Assembly (NCBI GenBank): GCA_014529385.2 | Contig: CM043953.1 | Location: 73,807,872-73,871,871 of the forward strand | DNA: 64,000 bases | Source of the DNA: Adiantum capillus-veneris | Taxonomy: Eukaryota > Streptophyta > Polypodiopsida > Polypodiales > Pteridaceae | Reading direction: 5' to 3' | In this document: positions 37,070-47,177 of the stretch, piece after piece | Position numbering within the stretch: position 1 is the stretch's first letter | How the letters are laid out: the number at the start of each line of letters is the position of its first letter | Translations under genes and position numbers: made by a program | Notes under the pieces: generated by a model | Seen by the model: only the letters and a program-made list of their open reading frames with translations | The model's database searches: none | What the model was told of the DNA's origin: nothing

Positions 37070-39127
37070 CTACTCTCTGCTCCTTCATCTCATCGCCACC
37101 ATGACAGCTTCCCTTCTGCAATGTGTCCCTTTCACTCCCGTGCAGCAGCTCGCGCTTCGACGAGTGGACGCATGGCTGCAAGACTTGCGGCTGCGTGTGT
37201 TTGCCAACCTGGATTGGCAAGGGATCCGCAGGTAGCAGGTTTGATTGAGCAACTCGCTGCTGGCGATATGGTGGTGCTGAATAATCAGCAGATTCAGTTG
37301 ACAGCAGAAAGGATTTCAAGGTGTTGCTGTTTGCCCAACGATGGCGTGGTGCGCGCCTCTCATGTGATCCCTGCTGCAGATGTAGAACAAGAATTTGGTT
37401 TGAAGGTCAAAGGGGAGTATAAACTGTCAGGGTTGTCAGATGTAGCAACCAGGGATGCATATAGGTGGTTTCTCGAGGCCATTTGGCTGCAGGTCAAAAC
37501 TTATACCATTTCGACCCGAGCAAGAAATGTGTTGCATTCAGCCAACTTTGGGCCAGTAGCTTGGGCAGCGGTGGTCAGAGAGCGACTGCTAGCGGAGTGC
37601 CAATGAGTGATGGCACAAATGGGGAGGAATACCCCAACCAATACAAAGGTGGGCCAACTGCTCACATTGATTTTTCCGTTGAGAGAAGTTTTTCCTCTTG
37701 CCCTGCGCCCTCTCTGCCACTTTGAAGATGATCGCTTGATGGTCCAAGGCACTAATGCTCCGCTATCGCAAACACAAAGCTTGGCAGTGCCGGCTGAGAG
37801 GGAAACATAGCAACAGCAGGTGGGTGTTGGGGATTTGCCTGGTCCATCGATAGCAGTGGTATCTTCTGGAGCCCAAGAGATGGCCACTCCAGGTGCAGGA
37901 TCAGCAAGCCGCAAGCGCGGAAGGGAGGAACATCAATTTTCGACACCACCTCCGGCAACTGCATCTCTTGTTTGGGAAGATTCTGCGGTGGCTCGCTGGC
38001 GTCGCCGAATGCAGGAGAGAGTGAGTAATGCTACTCCTTTGCGGACGAGCTCTTCTCCGACTGCGGATGTCCCCGCTCAACCAGAAACTTTGGGTACTAC
38101 TAATGCGGCTGCCTCGACGGGCGGTACTCTCCCCGCAGCGCTACCCTGGGAGGCTACAGCAGCAACGACCCCTGCTGACCAATTACAGGCATGCGACACA
38201 TTTTTGAGCAAACTTGCAGAGTCTATTCGTGCGGCCTGGCTAGCCCCAGCCACAGAAGGACGAGTCAATGAGTTGGAAGCGCAGGTAGCGGCTTCGTAGA
38301 CTCGCATTGCCGAGTTAACCACTCAGAATGAAGAGCTGACTGCCACAACTCACCAGCAAGGGGTGGAAATACAAATTTTAAGAGAGTCTAATGCTGAGTT
38401 TCTAGCCTCTATCCAACAGGAACTTCTTCAGTTGAGAACACAGCATAGCCTAGCCTCCTACTTAGCCTCGCACCCTGGCGATGTAATGATCAACATGACT
38501 GATTTGGACGCATTAGCAGTGGAGATGCAAGAAGATCTCCGAATTTTTTTAGATAATCAATTACAAAGCTGGAGCACACGCTTGGCTGCTGAGGTGAGAG
38601 CACAGCCACCCACTCAGCAGGTTGTGGTGCACCAACCCGAGTCATCCACCACTGACAGAGGTAAGAGTGTTGTTCCCGAGGGTTTTGATGTTGCTGATTG
38701 GGCACAAGCTACAGAGGATTGTGCTGAAGCCCAGGCTCATGTATCTCGTTTGCAGAAAATGATTCGTCGATTTTGTAAGGAGCGGCGCAGGGTCTGTTTT
38801 TGGGTGGGGACCTTAGCTCATTCTTTTTCTCTCAGTCTACCACCTTGTCCTCCATTTTGGTCTTCTCTTAATAGATACCTTTCTCATTATTATCCGTTAC
38901 ATACACCTCTTGCTCCTCTGCCACAGCCGCCTCAATCTATCTCTTTGCCAACGCAGTTTACTCCTCGGGCTGCCTGGCCGGAACAAATTGAGATAGATCC
39001 ACATCTTCTGGATGAGGTCTATCGGGCACATACTGCAGATTTTAGAGGCTTTGGCTATATTGATATTTCCTCTTCACCAGAGCAGGGTGCAGAGCAACCA
39101 CCGGAACCTTCCAACCGGAGGCGCTGA
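37070..39127 (+). other. Extra coding-like region between pol and the 3' LTR
   Basis: The segment is GC-richer than its flanks and open over long stretches in the sense orientation. Its first part (to about 37600) has IEQLAAGDMVVLNNQQIQLT and GEYKLSGLSDVATRDAYRWF. The middle (about 37820-38280) is Ser/Ala/Thr/Pro-rich. Next comes a probable coiled coil (about 38300-38480, ELTTQNEEL..IQILRESNAEF..IQQELLQLRTQ), then a Gln/Pro-rich tail ending in PEPSNRRR. The first part loosely recalls the plant-mobile or Transposase_32-like accessory domains found in some gypsy elements, but I do not recognise it with confidence. It replaces the place of integrase. It is treated as part of the fossil element; the function is unknown. 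Confidence 0.5.
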
Positions 39128-39161
39128 GTGTGGGTTCGCGCAATCCACAGTGCGTGCCACA

Positions 39162-39489
39162 TGTTACGGCATTAGCCGCACATGTGGTCCTATGGTCTTG
39201 TGGAGGTCTGGACACTGCAGATCAGGAGTCATGCGGTATGTGGTGGCAGTAGTGGCAGTTCGTCACGGGATATCATGGGACAGGAGTGTGTACACCGTTC
39301 TCGATCTGCGCTAGAGCAGCGGTTGTATATGGAGGGGCATACCTGTCTTTTGATGTAACTTAACCAATCTCTATGATATTCATGGCATCTACTGTTGTAA
39401 CTCTGAGTATGGAATATACATGAATGGAGCAAGAGGTGTTCTGTGCCTGTGTACTGTGTACTTCCTTCTCTTGTCATTCTATATGTTGA
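39162..39489 (+). repeat. 3' LTR (about 328 bp)
   Basis: Partner of 32886-33205, with a short insertion near 39190-39200. No convincing polypurine tract precedes it. Confidence 0.75.
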
Positions 39490-39720
39490 GATTGATAGAG
39501 AGAGAGAGAGAGAGAGGTTATATAGTGATAGGGAAAGAGAGAGAAAGAAGAGGAGAATCTTGAGGAAGAAGGGTGATTGCTGGAGGAGGGAGGGCGGCTA
39601 GAGGAGTAGATGGAGAGAGGAGGTTGAGGAGGAAGTCGAGGAGGAGGAGCAAGGGAAGAGGAGGAAGCACATGGGCGGCAAGAGGAGGAAGGGGAGGTAG
39701 GGAGGGAGGTCCTCCTAAAG
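39490..39720. repeat. GA-rich low-complexity tract
   Basis: A (GA)n stretch at 39501-39520 is followed by AG/GGA-rich sequence to about 39715. Frames through it are compositional artefacts. Confidence 0.8.
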
Positions 39721-40106
39721 AAAAAAAGCTCGCTCAAAGACCTAACTCCCTATTGGAGACAACTCAAATTGCACTGGACCTCGAAAGCAAACCCATCATA
39801 AAGTCCCCTCCACAAAGAGGATCAATTCTACAAACTCAAACACATCAAAATACATCTTCAAGTGGACAAGATTTTCAACAGAGAGGAGAATGTACAACAA
39901 TAAGAAAAGTTGCATTGACAATTAAAGCTCAAATCACGTATCAACAACATGAGAAATATGAATCACTCAAGGAAGGAGGGAGTGTCATCCATGACAAAAC
40001 ACTTCATAAGCTAAAGACCAACTACGAAGACAAAGCTCAAGACAATTTCTGATGGCAAGACTGCACATGGTCGTATCAAGGGAGACACGAGCTAGGAAGG
40101 GGGGAA
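39721..40106 (+). mobile_element. 3' internal end of an LTR retroelement with polypurine tract
   Basis: An A-rich untranslated stretch ends in a purine run aggaagggggga just before TGTTAGCAG. The layout and spacing resemble the ends at 430-521 and 1620-1707. Confidence 0.55.
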
Positions 40107-40575
40107 TGTTAGCAGATTCATCGAACGGCCCTAGCTGGACACATAGCCAGACACCACATTTGTAGTCTATTATTTTTCCGAGCTAGTGTAGTGATACTAT
40201 GTGTAAATCTTGATTCCAGAGTAGCAGGTCAATTTCCTGAGATGTAATTCTTTCATGACATTTGTAAAAGTCCATGTGAGTCGGCCACTAGCCATTTAAA
40301 AATTCCTAGGTATAAAGGTCAATAACTTTAATATGAAAAAGAGTATTATTTTTTGTAGAAGAAAAGAGCTCTGCTGTACATACACTCAAGAGACTATGAA
40401 GCTCTAACTTGTAATCATCGCAACTAGTGATTGGATAATCCAATTTCAGTTTTGAAACTTGCATCGTGTTCCTCTTTCCATGCTCTTTCATTCAAGTGTA
40501 AGCATAGTCAGTTTTGTTGTGGTTTGTGACTACGCAAAAGTGAGCCTTAATTGTAGATTTCAGTGCTTAAATCAC
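40107..40575 (+). repeat. LTR-like sequence, related type to 522-1079
   Basis: It begins TGTTAGCAGATTCATCG after the polypurine tract and contains a TATA-like ggtataaagg (about 40309-40318). The right border is uncertain. No partner copy is in the window, so it is either a 5' or 3' LTR of an element cut elsewhere or a remnant. Confidence 0.5.
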
Positions 40576-40966
40576 TACTTTTTTACATTTTGACCATAGG
40601 AGAGTGTTCTTAGACCATCGGGCGATGTTTTCGGTATGTTCTGTTGCAGTTTTCATGACCTTTTTCATGATGGATTGTGATTTTGTTACCTTGTCGTATT
40701 GAAACTAGACTTGGTAGGATAGTGTCCCTAAGTTTCCTAGACCTCCTCCTAAAGTTTTGTTGCATTTTGAGTGTCAAAATGGCGTGATGACCTAGAGCGG
40801 TGAGAAAGGACATAGGTAGATCTCCCTCATCATTGAGTTGTGGTTTGCTTGTTGAGTTGGTACGTTTTCTTGTTAGGTTAACTTCTTGAGATTGACAACC
40901 TCAAAGAGTCTATGTGCCCCATCTGACTCACTTCCCTGAGTATTGACATTATGTTAGTACTAGATA
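40576..40966 (+). other. Leader-like sequence shared with 2263-2620
   Basis: It shares short ordered runs with the sequence after the LTR at 1708-2262. No gene is seen. Confidence 0.4.
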
Positions 40967-40967
40967 G

Positions 40968-41231
40968 CTATGCGACAAACATCCATCGGGGCGACCCGCT
41001 AACAGAAAACCTTATAGACATATCACAAAAGAGATTCCAGAGCGTTTCACGTTAGCCCTTTGTGAGGATCGTCTAGAAACCTTTGAGCTACCACAGAGTG
41101 TATATTTGGACCTCTTTGAGACTGGAACATTGTATGATGATGAGGATCGGAGAATGTACATGAGGAAGAAAGTTAGATTTGGAGAGTACCCTCCCTACAA
41201 CATAGTGAGTGCTACAGTAAAGTGTGCCTAA
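40968..41231 (+). pseudogene. Exon-like open stretch of unknown gene
   Basis: An open frame without a starting ATG reads RHITKEIPERFTLALCEDRL then ELPQSVYLDLFETGTLYDDE and RMYMRKKVRFGEYPPYN. A good splice donor (ATA|gtgagt, gt at 41205) suggests that the exon ends at 41204. It could be the 5' exon of the transposase-like gene downstream or an ORF of the retroelement to its left. I do not recognise a family. Confidence 0.4.
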
Positions 41232-41986
41232 CTATGTGTAAATGCATGTGAACGGGGCGTGTATTGGGGGGGTGTGAAGTGCGTGGGAAGCAAGGAGAAG
41301 GAACGAGGAAGAGAAATATATACATATATATTTTTGAATTAGACTTCTTCTCTTACCCCCATTCTACCCCAAAATACCAAAGCAAGGGAAAACACATTAA
41401 TGCTCTAGCAATGTCCAAACAAACTCTCATGGATCTTGAGTTAGAGTCTTTGGAGGATATTAGCAACGATTCATTAGGAAGTGAATGGGATATAGGAGGG
41501 CCTCTTTATTTGGTAGTTTAAGGGAATGCTTAAATCTTAAGCCAAGTTTGACCAAGCTTAAAAGAGAGGGCAAAAAGGCCTATGCTGAGATTTTAAAACA
41601 AGCCATTTTCATATTTTGAATTTGAAAATAGTCTATTTAGTAACCCAAAAGAGAAGCGGGTAAATGAATTTTAAAATGTCCTTTTCCCACCCCTCTTCTC
41701 TCTCTAACATATAACATACTCTCTCACTTAGAAATCATTAAAGGAGGCACTTTTTAGCCCCTTGCCAAAAAAGAAGATTTTTCACATTCTCTCACTGCAT
41801 TCTCTCTCTAAAATGTGAGCCAACTCTCTCTCTCTTTATTTCCCCCCTTTTCTCTCATGTCACTTCCTCTTCCAATCATTAAGGAAAATTCTTGGCTGCC
41901 TCTTTTTGAAAAAGTGCAAATCCTCTAAGGTTGCAGATTTGTCCTCTCCCCCACTCTCTCTGCCTTTATTGTCTTTCTATCCCCCA

Positions 41987-41990
<4 letters not shown>
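41232..41990. other. No clear gene; one short open frame
   Basis: A 36-codon frame at 41411-41521 (MSKQTLMDLELESLEDISND..) may be an exon. The rest is AT-rich and then CT-rich leader-like sequence. Confidence 0.3.

Positions 41991-42043
<53 letters not shown>
41991..42043 (+). repeat. (CT)26 microsatellite
   Basis: An uninterrupted CT tract. A CT-rich leader like this often lies in plant 5' untranslated regions. Confidence 0.95.
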
Positions 42044-42045
<2 letters not shown>

Positions 42046-42376
42046 GCTTCTCCCACTCCAGCTCCAGCTGAGTGCAATGGAAAACTCCATTGCCTGTGTA
42101 TGCAGCAACATTTCTATCTCTACAATCATGATCAACAATTCAAATTCAAAGGAGATTGAGTTGCACTCCCTCTCTTTCTTCCGTCCACAACATGATCCTT
42201 TTCTCCTATCTCTGAGTACTCTCCACTTCTTTCCTCCATAGCCACCTTCACCTGCTTGTAGCAATCACCATTACACATTCTCACTAATTTGCTTCATTAA
42301 CTAGCACAAATGTCATTCAATCCCCTACCACTGAAGGACATTACTAACAAGTCAAAATGATTGATTAAACGCTGTT

Positions 42377-42960
42377 TTGGAGCAGGAGTACGCTATTGTG
42401 AGACTTGACACATCTAATCCCAATGCTGGAGACCAGCTACAGAACCATGGATGCAAGGTAATCAACTTATGGGTTGGTGGCCTTATTTACCTTGGTGATC
42501 CAATGACCAATGCATCACCGCCTTTTTGTAATGTCATTGAGCTACTACATTTTATGGGAGATGGGAGAGACAGACTGTTTGGCTACTGTTGGAGATTACA
42601 TTCAGCTTTTGTCAATGAAAGGGAAGCAAGAAAACATCTTTGTGCTGCCTATTCATCATTGCAACAGAAGCACGTGAAAGACATTCAGCAAGTCAGAGAG
42701 AAAGCCAACGAGAAGACGAAGCAGCTAAATGATGAGATATCAAAGCTTATCAAAAAGGCAGAGCATCAAAAAATGGAGCAAGAGCATCATCTAGAAAATT
42801 ATGTTTAGATACAACACATTGCACGTAATATGCATCGGTGAATTGATCATCTCACACACATTCCATTGGGCTATCACATTTGCAAGCACAAGAGGCATGA
42901 TGCGATGTCTATGCTATCTTCAAACGGTGAAGCTAGAAAGAAATGCATTTGTCAAACTTG
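42377..42960 (+). pseudogene. Transposase-like gene remnant, part 1 (coiled coil and Cys-rich end)
   Basis: One frame runs from about 42377 to 42960, broken by two stops (42806-42808 and 42839-42841). It has VGGLIYLGDPMTNASPPFCN, then a strongly charged coiled coil (about 42655-42800, KHVKDIQQVREKANEKTKQL), then CKHKRHDAMSML and KKCICQT. The Cys/His spacing suggests a zinc-binding segment. A very short intron (42961-43005, gtaggt..ttttgtag) follows, although the phase across it is off by one. Together with 43006-45200 this looks like one decayed multi-exon gene of a DNA-transposon-like family; a repeated host gene is the alternative. Confidence 0.5.
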
Positions 42961-43005
42961 GTAGGTATACAAATGCAAGCTTCTAATTTCATACATTTTT
43001 TGTAG

Positions 43006-43470
43006 GTTACTGTAATATTATTTCAATATGCTTAGCTCGGACAAAGATGGGAATTGATTCCGATTTTGAAACGACTGGACATACTCTACTGCAGCATGTC
43101 ATCAAACCAAAGGAGTTGGTGGAGCTACTGGATGATCCATCCAATGCTGGCACTGCTAATTTTTTGTGCCAGAAGTCTTTCAATGAGCTAAAGAGCATTG
43201 TTTCACCTCAGGAGATGATGGAGGTGTGTGACAGTGCAGAAATAAGTTTCAAGGCCTACGAAGCTTTGTATAGACTTGTCACACTAGGTCACAGAGGAAA
43301 AGGTTTGTTTAGGTTACTGCCAATTCCTTATAATGTTAGCATTGCAAAAAGGTGCACCAATAATGATGTTGCAAGCTTGTTGGGTGGATTTCAATATGTG
43401 GATGATTCCCTACCATTAGAAGAGAACAAATCCTTTCATTACAATGAGTTCAATAATGTCTGTTGACTTG
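43006..43470 (+). pseudogene. Transposase-like gene remnant, part 2
   Basis: The open frame reads MGIDSDFETTGHTLLQHVIK, then IVSPQEMMEVCDSAEISFKA and ALYRLVTLGHRGKGLFRLLP. It is soluble-looking, with no membrane segment. It follows the 45-base intron and is in line with part 3. No enzyme motif is recognised in this part alone. Confidence 0.45.
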
Positions 43471-43572
43471 TTGAAGCTCCAACAGTCAATGATCAAATTT
43501 TATGGGTTGACATAGGAAGAGTGTGATGGAAAAGTTAAAGGTCAACGGCTGGAAAGGGTAGGCATCACGCTT

Positions 43573-44056
43573 ATGAGCAGAGCCTTGGTGGACGTCAATG
43601 TTGAGCTAAATGTCAGCGAGAAGGGAAACACATGTTTAGGTGTTCAGTTTGAGAAGAATATTTGGTGGCTGGCAGCTTTTTATCTCCCACATGAGACACA
43701 TGAGTCCCTCAAATGGTATTTTAATCACACCCCAATCGTTGATGTCATTTGGCAACAACAAGAAGGACAACGATTGTAGGTTTCAGGTCTGGGTACGTTC
43801 CAAGTAGAGTGGCATTTGGCAGGAGACTTGAAAACTCCCAAGTGTATGTTAGGATGCAATCAAGGTGCAATGACCCTCTTTCCATGCATTTATTGTTCCC
43901 ATAGTAAAGTCGCATTAGGAGAGGAAGGGTAAGGGTAAGGGTAAAGGTGGCAAAGCTGCAGTCAACTCTGCGAAAGGTAAGGGTAAGGGTAAGGGTGGCA
44001 AAGCTGCAGTCAATTCTACGAAAGGTGTGACACTGCACATATAATGGGTAAAGCAC
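43573..44056 (+). pseudogene. Transposase-like gene remnant, part 3 (GDLK and CxxC region, GK-rich linker)
   Basis: It reads MSRALVDVNVELNVSEKGNT, NIWWLAAFYLPHETHESLKW, then (in another frame) TFQVEWHLAGDLKTPKCMLG followed by FPCIYCSHSK. The order WHLxGDLK, NQGA, FPCxYC recalls a widespread family of transposase-like proteins with a zinc-binding knuckle after an aspartate. A basic GK-rich linker follows (43924-44027). Frames change between pieces, so this is a pseudogene. Confidence 0.5.
43924..44027 (+). repeat. Tandem repeat (two units of about 50 bp) encoding a Gly-Lys-rich linker
   Basis: Two units carry gggtaagggtaagggtaa followed by ggtggcaaagctgcagtcaa. In one frame this reads KGKGKGKGGKAAVNS twice, a flexible basic linker. 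It is not a telomere repeat: plants use TTTAGGG. Confidence 0.85.
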
Positions 44057-44103
44057 TACAACGATGGTTTCAAGGTATCCTCAGTTGTAACCAGAGTGTA
44101 TCC

Positions 44104-44830
44104 CCTAATCAAGACATGGATGATCCAAATTGGGATCCTATTCTACCGATTTCTGTGATAAATGTGCATGTGTGCACTCTTCATGCCCGTCTACAAATTC
44201 TTGACAAGTTGCTTATGCTCCATATTAATTATGCTTATGGAGCCTGCAGAAAGAAGGGAAGAGTGTATCACAGAACTCGAATCTATTCTATCAAGCGTTG
44301 GCCTGCATGGGGGTGTAGTAGAGTTATCAAAGGACAAGAAGGCATCTGGAAGTACACAGGATCGTCCCAATAAAATATGTATGGATGGTAGTAAAGCCAG
44401 GCATATGCTTTCAAACTATTCTGACTCCCAAAGTCCCAATGAGTTTCAATTGTGGAAAAAGGTGTGTGATATTACCACCTACAGAGGTAACGAAGCAACC
44501 CTAGGAATTAAGTGTGCTCGTGTGTGGCAGTCTGTAGATGATATTTTTGTTTGCTTGAAAAGGCAAATCTAACTTCTGTTGAGATATCCACCTTAAAGTT
44601 TGTAATCAATAATTTCATTGTGCAAATGGTGAATTCCAAGGGGGAGATGCACATAACACATTACATGGTGAGTTAAACTTTTTGTCTTTGCAGTAAAAAA
44701 ACATCAATGTTTGAACTAAAGTTTTATATTTTTGCAGCACATTCTTTTTGCTCATACCTCATTTTTTCTCAACACATTCGGTTCATTGGGCATTTGGAGT
44801 AGCCAAGGAATGGAGCGCTCACACTAGCAA
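44104..44830 (+). pseudogene. Transposase-like gene remnant, part 4 with a clean intron
   Basis: It begins with DPILPISVINVHVCTLHARL and continues in a second frame with REECITELESILSSVGLHGG, KDKKASGSTQDRPNKICMDG and LGIKCARVWQSVDDIFVCLK. At 44574-44667 it reads KFVINNFIVQMVNSKGEMHI, joined across a GT-AG intron (44668-44737, 70 bases, gtgagt..ttttgcag) to HILFAHTSFFLNTFGSLGIW and SSQGMERSH. The last motif, with its Glu, resembles the C-terminal catalytic region of RNase H-fold transposases; that is inference. It decays after 44830. Confidence 0.55.
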
Positions 44831-45263
44831 GAAAAGCAGTGTATTTTAAAAATACAAGGCATGGAGGTGGGAGAAAAAAGAGCAATGCCCTACACGAAAT
44901 GTTCAATTGGTTCTACAGAGTTTTAGCGGGGAGATAAAAGAAGAAGACTAGAGTGCAAAGAAGCTTGAAATGCAGAATAGAGAAAGTGATTAGCGCGAGG
45001 CGATCACAATCATATCATGCTTCTAGTGCAAAAGATTGATTCCGACGGTGATTGGCGACAAGGCAACAAAATGACAGGCATTGGGTGGAAAACCAATAAA
45101 TTTATGACACTAACCATTTTCATATTAAGTGTAATGCCACGTGATATGTTGATGCCCCAATCAGTGGTTCCATTAACAAATTTTGGAGTTATTTTTTATT
45201 TTTAATGGTATTATTGAGTTTTTAAGGTTTTTTTAAAGTACTTTATAAGTCAAAACTCACAAC
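44831..45263. other. Decayed 3' end of the transposase-like gene, then AT-rich spacer
   Basis: Scattered in-frame phrases continue to about 45090. 45170-45263 is AT-rich and would be the promoter region of the frame at 45264, though no clear TATA box position can be fixed. Confidence 0.35.
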
Positions 45264-46547
45264 TTGAAGTTCATTTCTTGTTTGCACATTCTAGAAGATC
45301 CACTCAAGCACAAATGCACACGCACTCACATCTTGCACCACATGGACGTTTCACACGAGCAGATTGGCACTACACACAACAATACCACCATAGCCACTCA
45401 CACCGCAAAAAATCCGCAGCCCGAACCCCATGCAGAATCTACGGCTTCAAATCCACATCCCCAACCACAAGTGGATAACCAAACGTCCCAACCCGCTCCA
45501 AACACTCAAGAGCCTCCCCAACCATCGAACCCAAATGATCTAAGAAACATGCAACATCTTTTTGGAGATCTTGGTAATATAACCCATGCCAATCGCACAC
45601 CTCTGCCAGATCCCTCACCGATTTCACCTCTTCACAGAGCAACGCAAGAAACTAGAGAAACAAAAGAAGAATACCAAGGTCCACTTCTTCAGAATCCACC
45701 GCCCTTGCCTGTTGTCACGAACACTAGTGCTCAGGCCACTTCAAATACTACGCCACGAAAGTTTTCACCACAAATCAAAGAAAGAGTAAGCAAGGTTATA
45801 CCAGGCAACCCGGTTTCTAAAGCGCGAGAGGCCAAGCGGAGGAAAAGGCAAAGGGAGAAGGAAAAGAAAGAGGCAACTGAGAAGAAAGAGGCAGCTGAGA
45901 AGGAAGCATTGAGAGTACAAGAAGAGCAGAGAAGATAGAGAGAGCATGAGGAAAGGCAGAGAGCTGAGGAGGATGAGAGAGCTCATTTGGAAAACTTACG
46001 AGCACGAGCAGAGGCAGAGAGAAAGACGGCACAAGATAGAGCTCAAGCCACCCAACAAGCAAAGGCTAGGAGCTCAAGGCCTTCAGAAATCCCTCAGAGA
46101 GCCAAGCAATGTGCAAAGAAAAAAAGGGACAATGTGACACTTGAAGAGCAACAAACCCAAGAGGAGAAATATAAAGATGAGCCTCCTCAATGGGCCAATC
46201 AGGCGGCTCCTTCACCACCACCAACAACACAAAAAAAGCGGAGTTGGAGGCCAGGCACAGTGGCTCTGCGTGAGATCACAAAATATCAAAAGAGCATTGA
46301 GCCAATCATACCCAAAGTGGCCTTCTCTCGGGTGGTGAGAGAGATGATAGATGAATATAGAAAGTCCGTTACATGAATACAATGCACAGCTCTACTTGCC
46401 CTACAAGATGCCACTGAAGATATTTTGGTGCAGCTTTTTCAGGATGGCGTCTCCTGTATGGCGCATACAAAGCGTGTAACATTAGAAATTATGGATTTGG
46501 CCTTAGCAATCAATTTAAGAAATGAAGGATGCCTCCATAAGATGTAA
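45264..46547 (+). pseudogene. Histone H3-fold protein with a long charged N-terminal tail, CENH3-like
   Basis: A single frame runs 427 codons. Residues 1 to about 130 are Pro/Gln/Asn-rich; about 165-310 are strongly charged (Lys/Arg/Glu, probable helix or coiled coil); about 326-427 match the histone H3 core: [16 protein letters not shown] (from 46248), FSRVVREM, then IQCTALLALQDATEDILVQL and MAHTKRVTLEIMDLALAI. H3 pairs with H4 in nucleosomes. CENH3-like traits are the absent ARTKQTARK tail, no Gln where canonical H3 has FQR, and loop 1 one residue longer than H3. In-frame stops at 45936-45938 and 46374-46376 (the latter inside loop 1) make it a pseudogene as written; no splice sites remove them. 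A later in-frame ATG at 45342 is an alternative start. Usual H3 or CENH3 length is about 135-180. Confidence 0.75.
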
Positions 46548-46725
46548 TTTATCCCATGTACTCTCTCTTCATGAGATTTGTAATCTTTCTCCATAATATC
46601 AAATGGTGAATTTCTACCATTCCGTGAAAATGTTCAATTTTAATTTGTACATTGTTTTGTATAAGTATTTGAATTGTTGGATATGTTAAATTTAAGTTGA
46701 CCACCACAGCTCTTGGCTCGTCCAA
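46548..46725. other. 3' flank of the H3-like frame, no gene
   Basis: AT-rich sequence ending where the foldback element starts. Confidence 0.4.
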
Positions 46726-47112
46726 CGATGCACACACATACACAGAACCTCAAACCTGGAGCCACCAGGTGGCCGGGGGGGCGTGTCTTGGTGATTCTTT
46801 TGTAAAACGGGGTGAACGGGGGGGCATACGGGGTTAACAAGACCAGGTAACGCATCGAGGGTGCTTGGCGGGGTCGGAGAGGGCAAAAAAACCCCCTGTG
46901 CTTCACGGTGTGCAATTGCTGCCTACGTGTCGTGGCACACAGGGGTTTTTTTTGCCCCATCCGACCCCGCCAAGTGCCACCAATGCGTTACCTCATCTTG
47001 TTGACCCTGTGCGCCCCCCTGTTTGCCCCATTTCGCAAAAGAATCACCAAGACGTGCCCCCAGCCGCCCAGTGGCTGCATGTTTGAGGTTTTGTGCATGT
47101 GTGTGCATCATC
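46726..47112. mobile_element. Foldback/MITE-like hairpin of about 387 bp
   Basis: The left arm (about 46726-46905) and right arm (about 46930-47112) are inverted copies, for example gatgcacacacatacacaga against a right end reading tgcatgtgtgtgcatcatc, and cttggcggggtcgg against ccgaccccgccaag. The loop is about 25-35 bases. The RNA would fold into a nearly continuous hairpin. G/C homopolymer runs are frequent. The target duplication is not clear. Confidence 0.85.
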
Positions 47113-47177
47113 AACAGAAATGAAAGTTATTGAACAATATGAATAAAAAAACAAGTACTAAATGGTGACAAAAATAA

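Larger units (their letters stand above)
32886..39489 (+). mobile_element. Ty3/gypsy element with LTRs and an extra 3' coding-like region
   Basis: LTRs lie at 32886-33205 and 39162-39489. Parts: gag about 33660-34600, protease end near 34800-34930, RT about 35340-36000, RNase H about 36290-36690, and only the beginning of the integrase zinc-binding region near 36960-37040. From about 37070 to 39127 an unrelated coding-like segment fills the space before the 3' LTR. The LTRs differ at roughly 11 of 320 positions plus one short insertion, suggesting moderate age. It is broken, with several breaks, and lacks most of integrase. RT motifs (AGHEMYTFLGGFSGYNQIRM) place it in the non-chromovirus, Tat-like part of gypsy. 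Confidence 0.85.

Noticed and set aside
39474-39737. Ser/Pro-rich minus-strand frame and Arg/Gly-rich plus-strand frame
   Set aside because: Produced by a GGA/GA-rich low-complexity tract after the gypsy 3' LTR.
43924-44027. Telomere-like GGGTAA repeats
   Set aside because: The unit is GGGTAA, not the plant TTTAGGG or any rotation of TTAGGG, and it sits in a longer coding-like unit.
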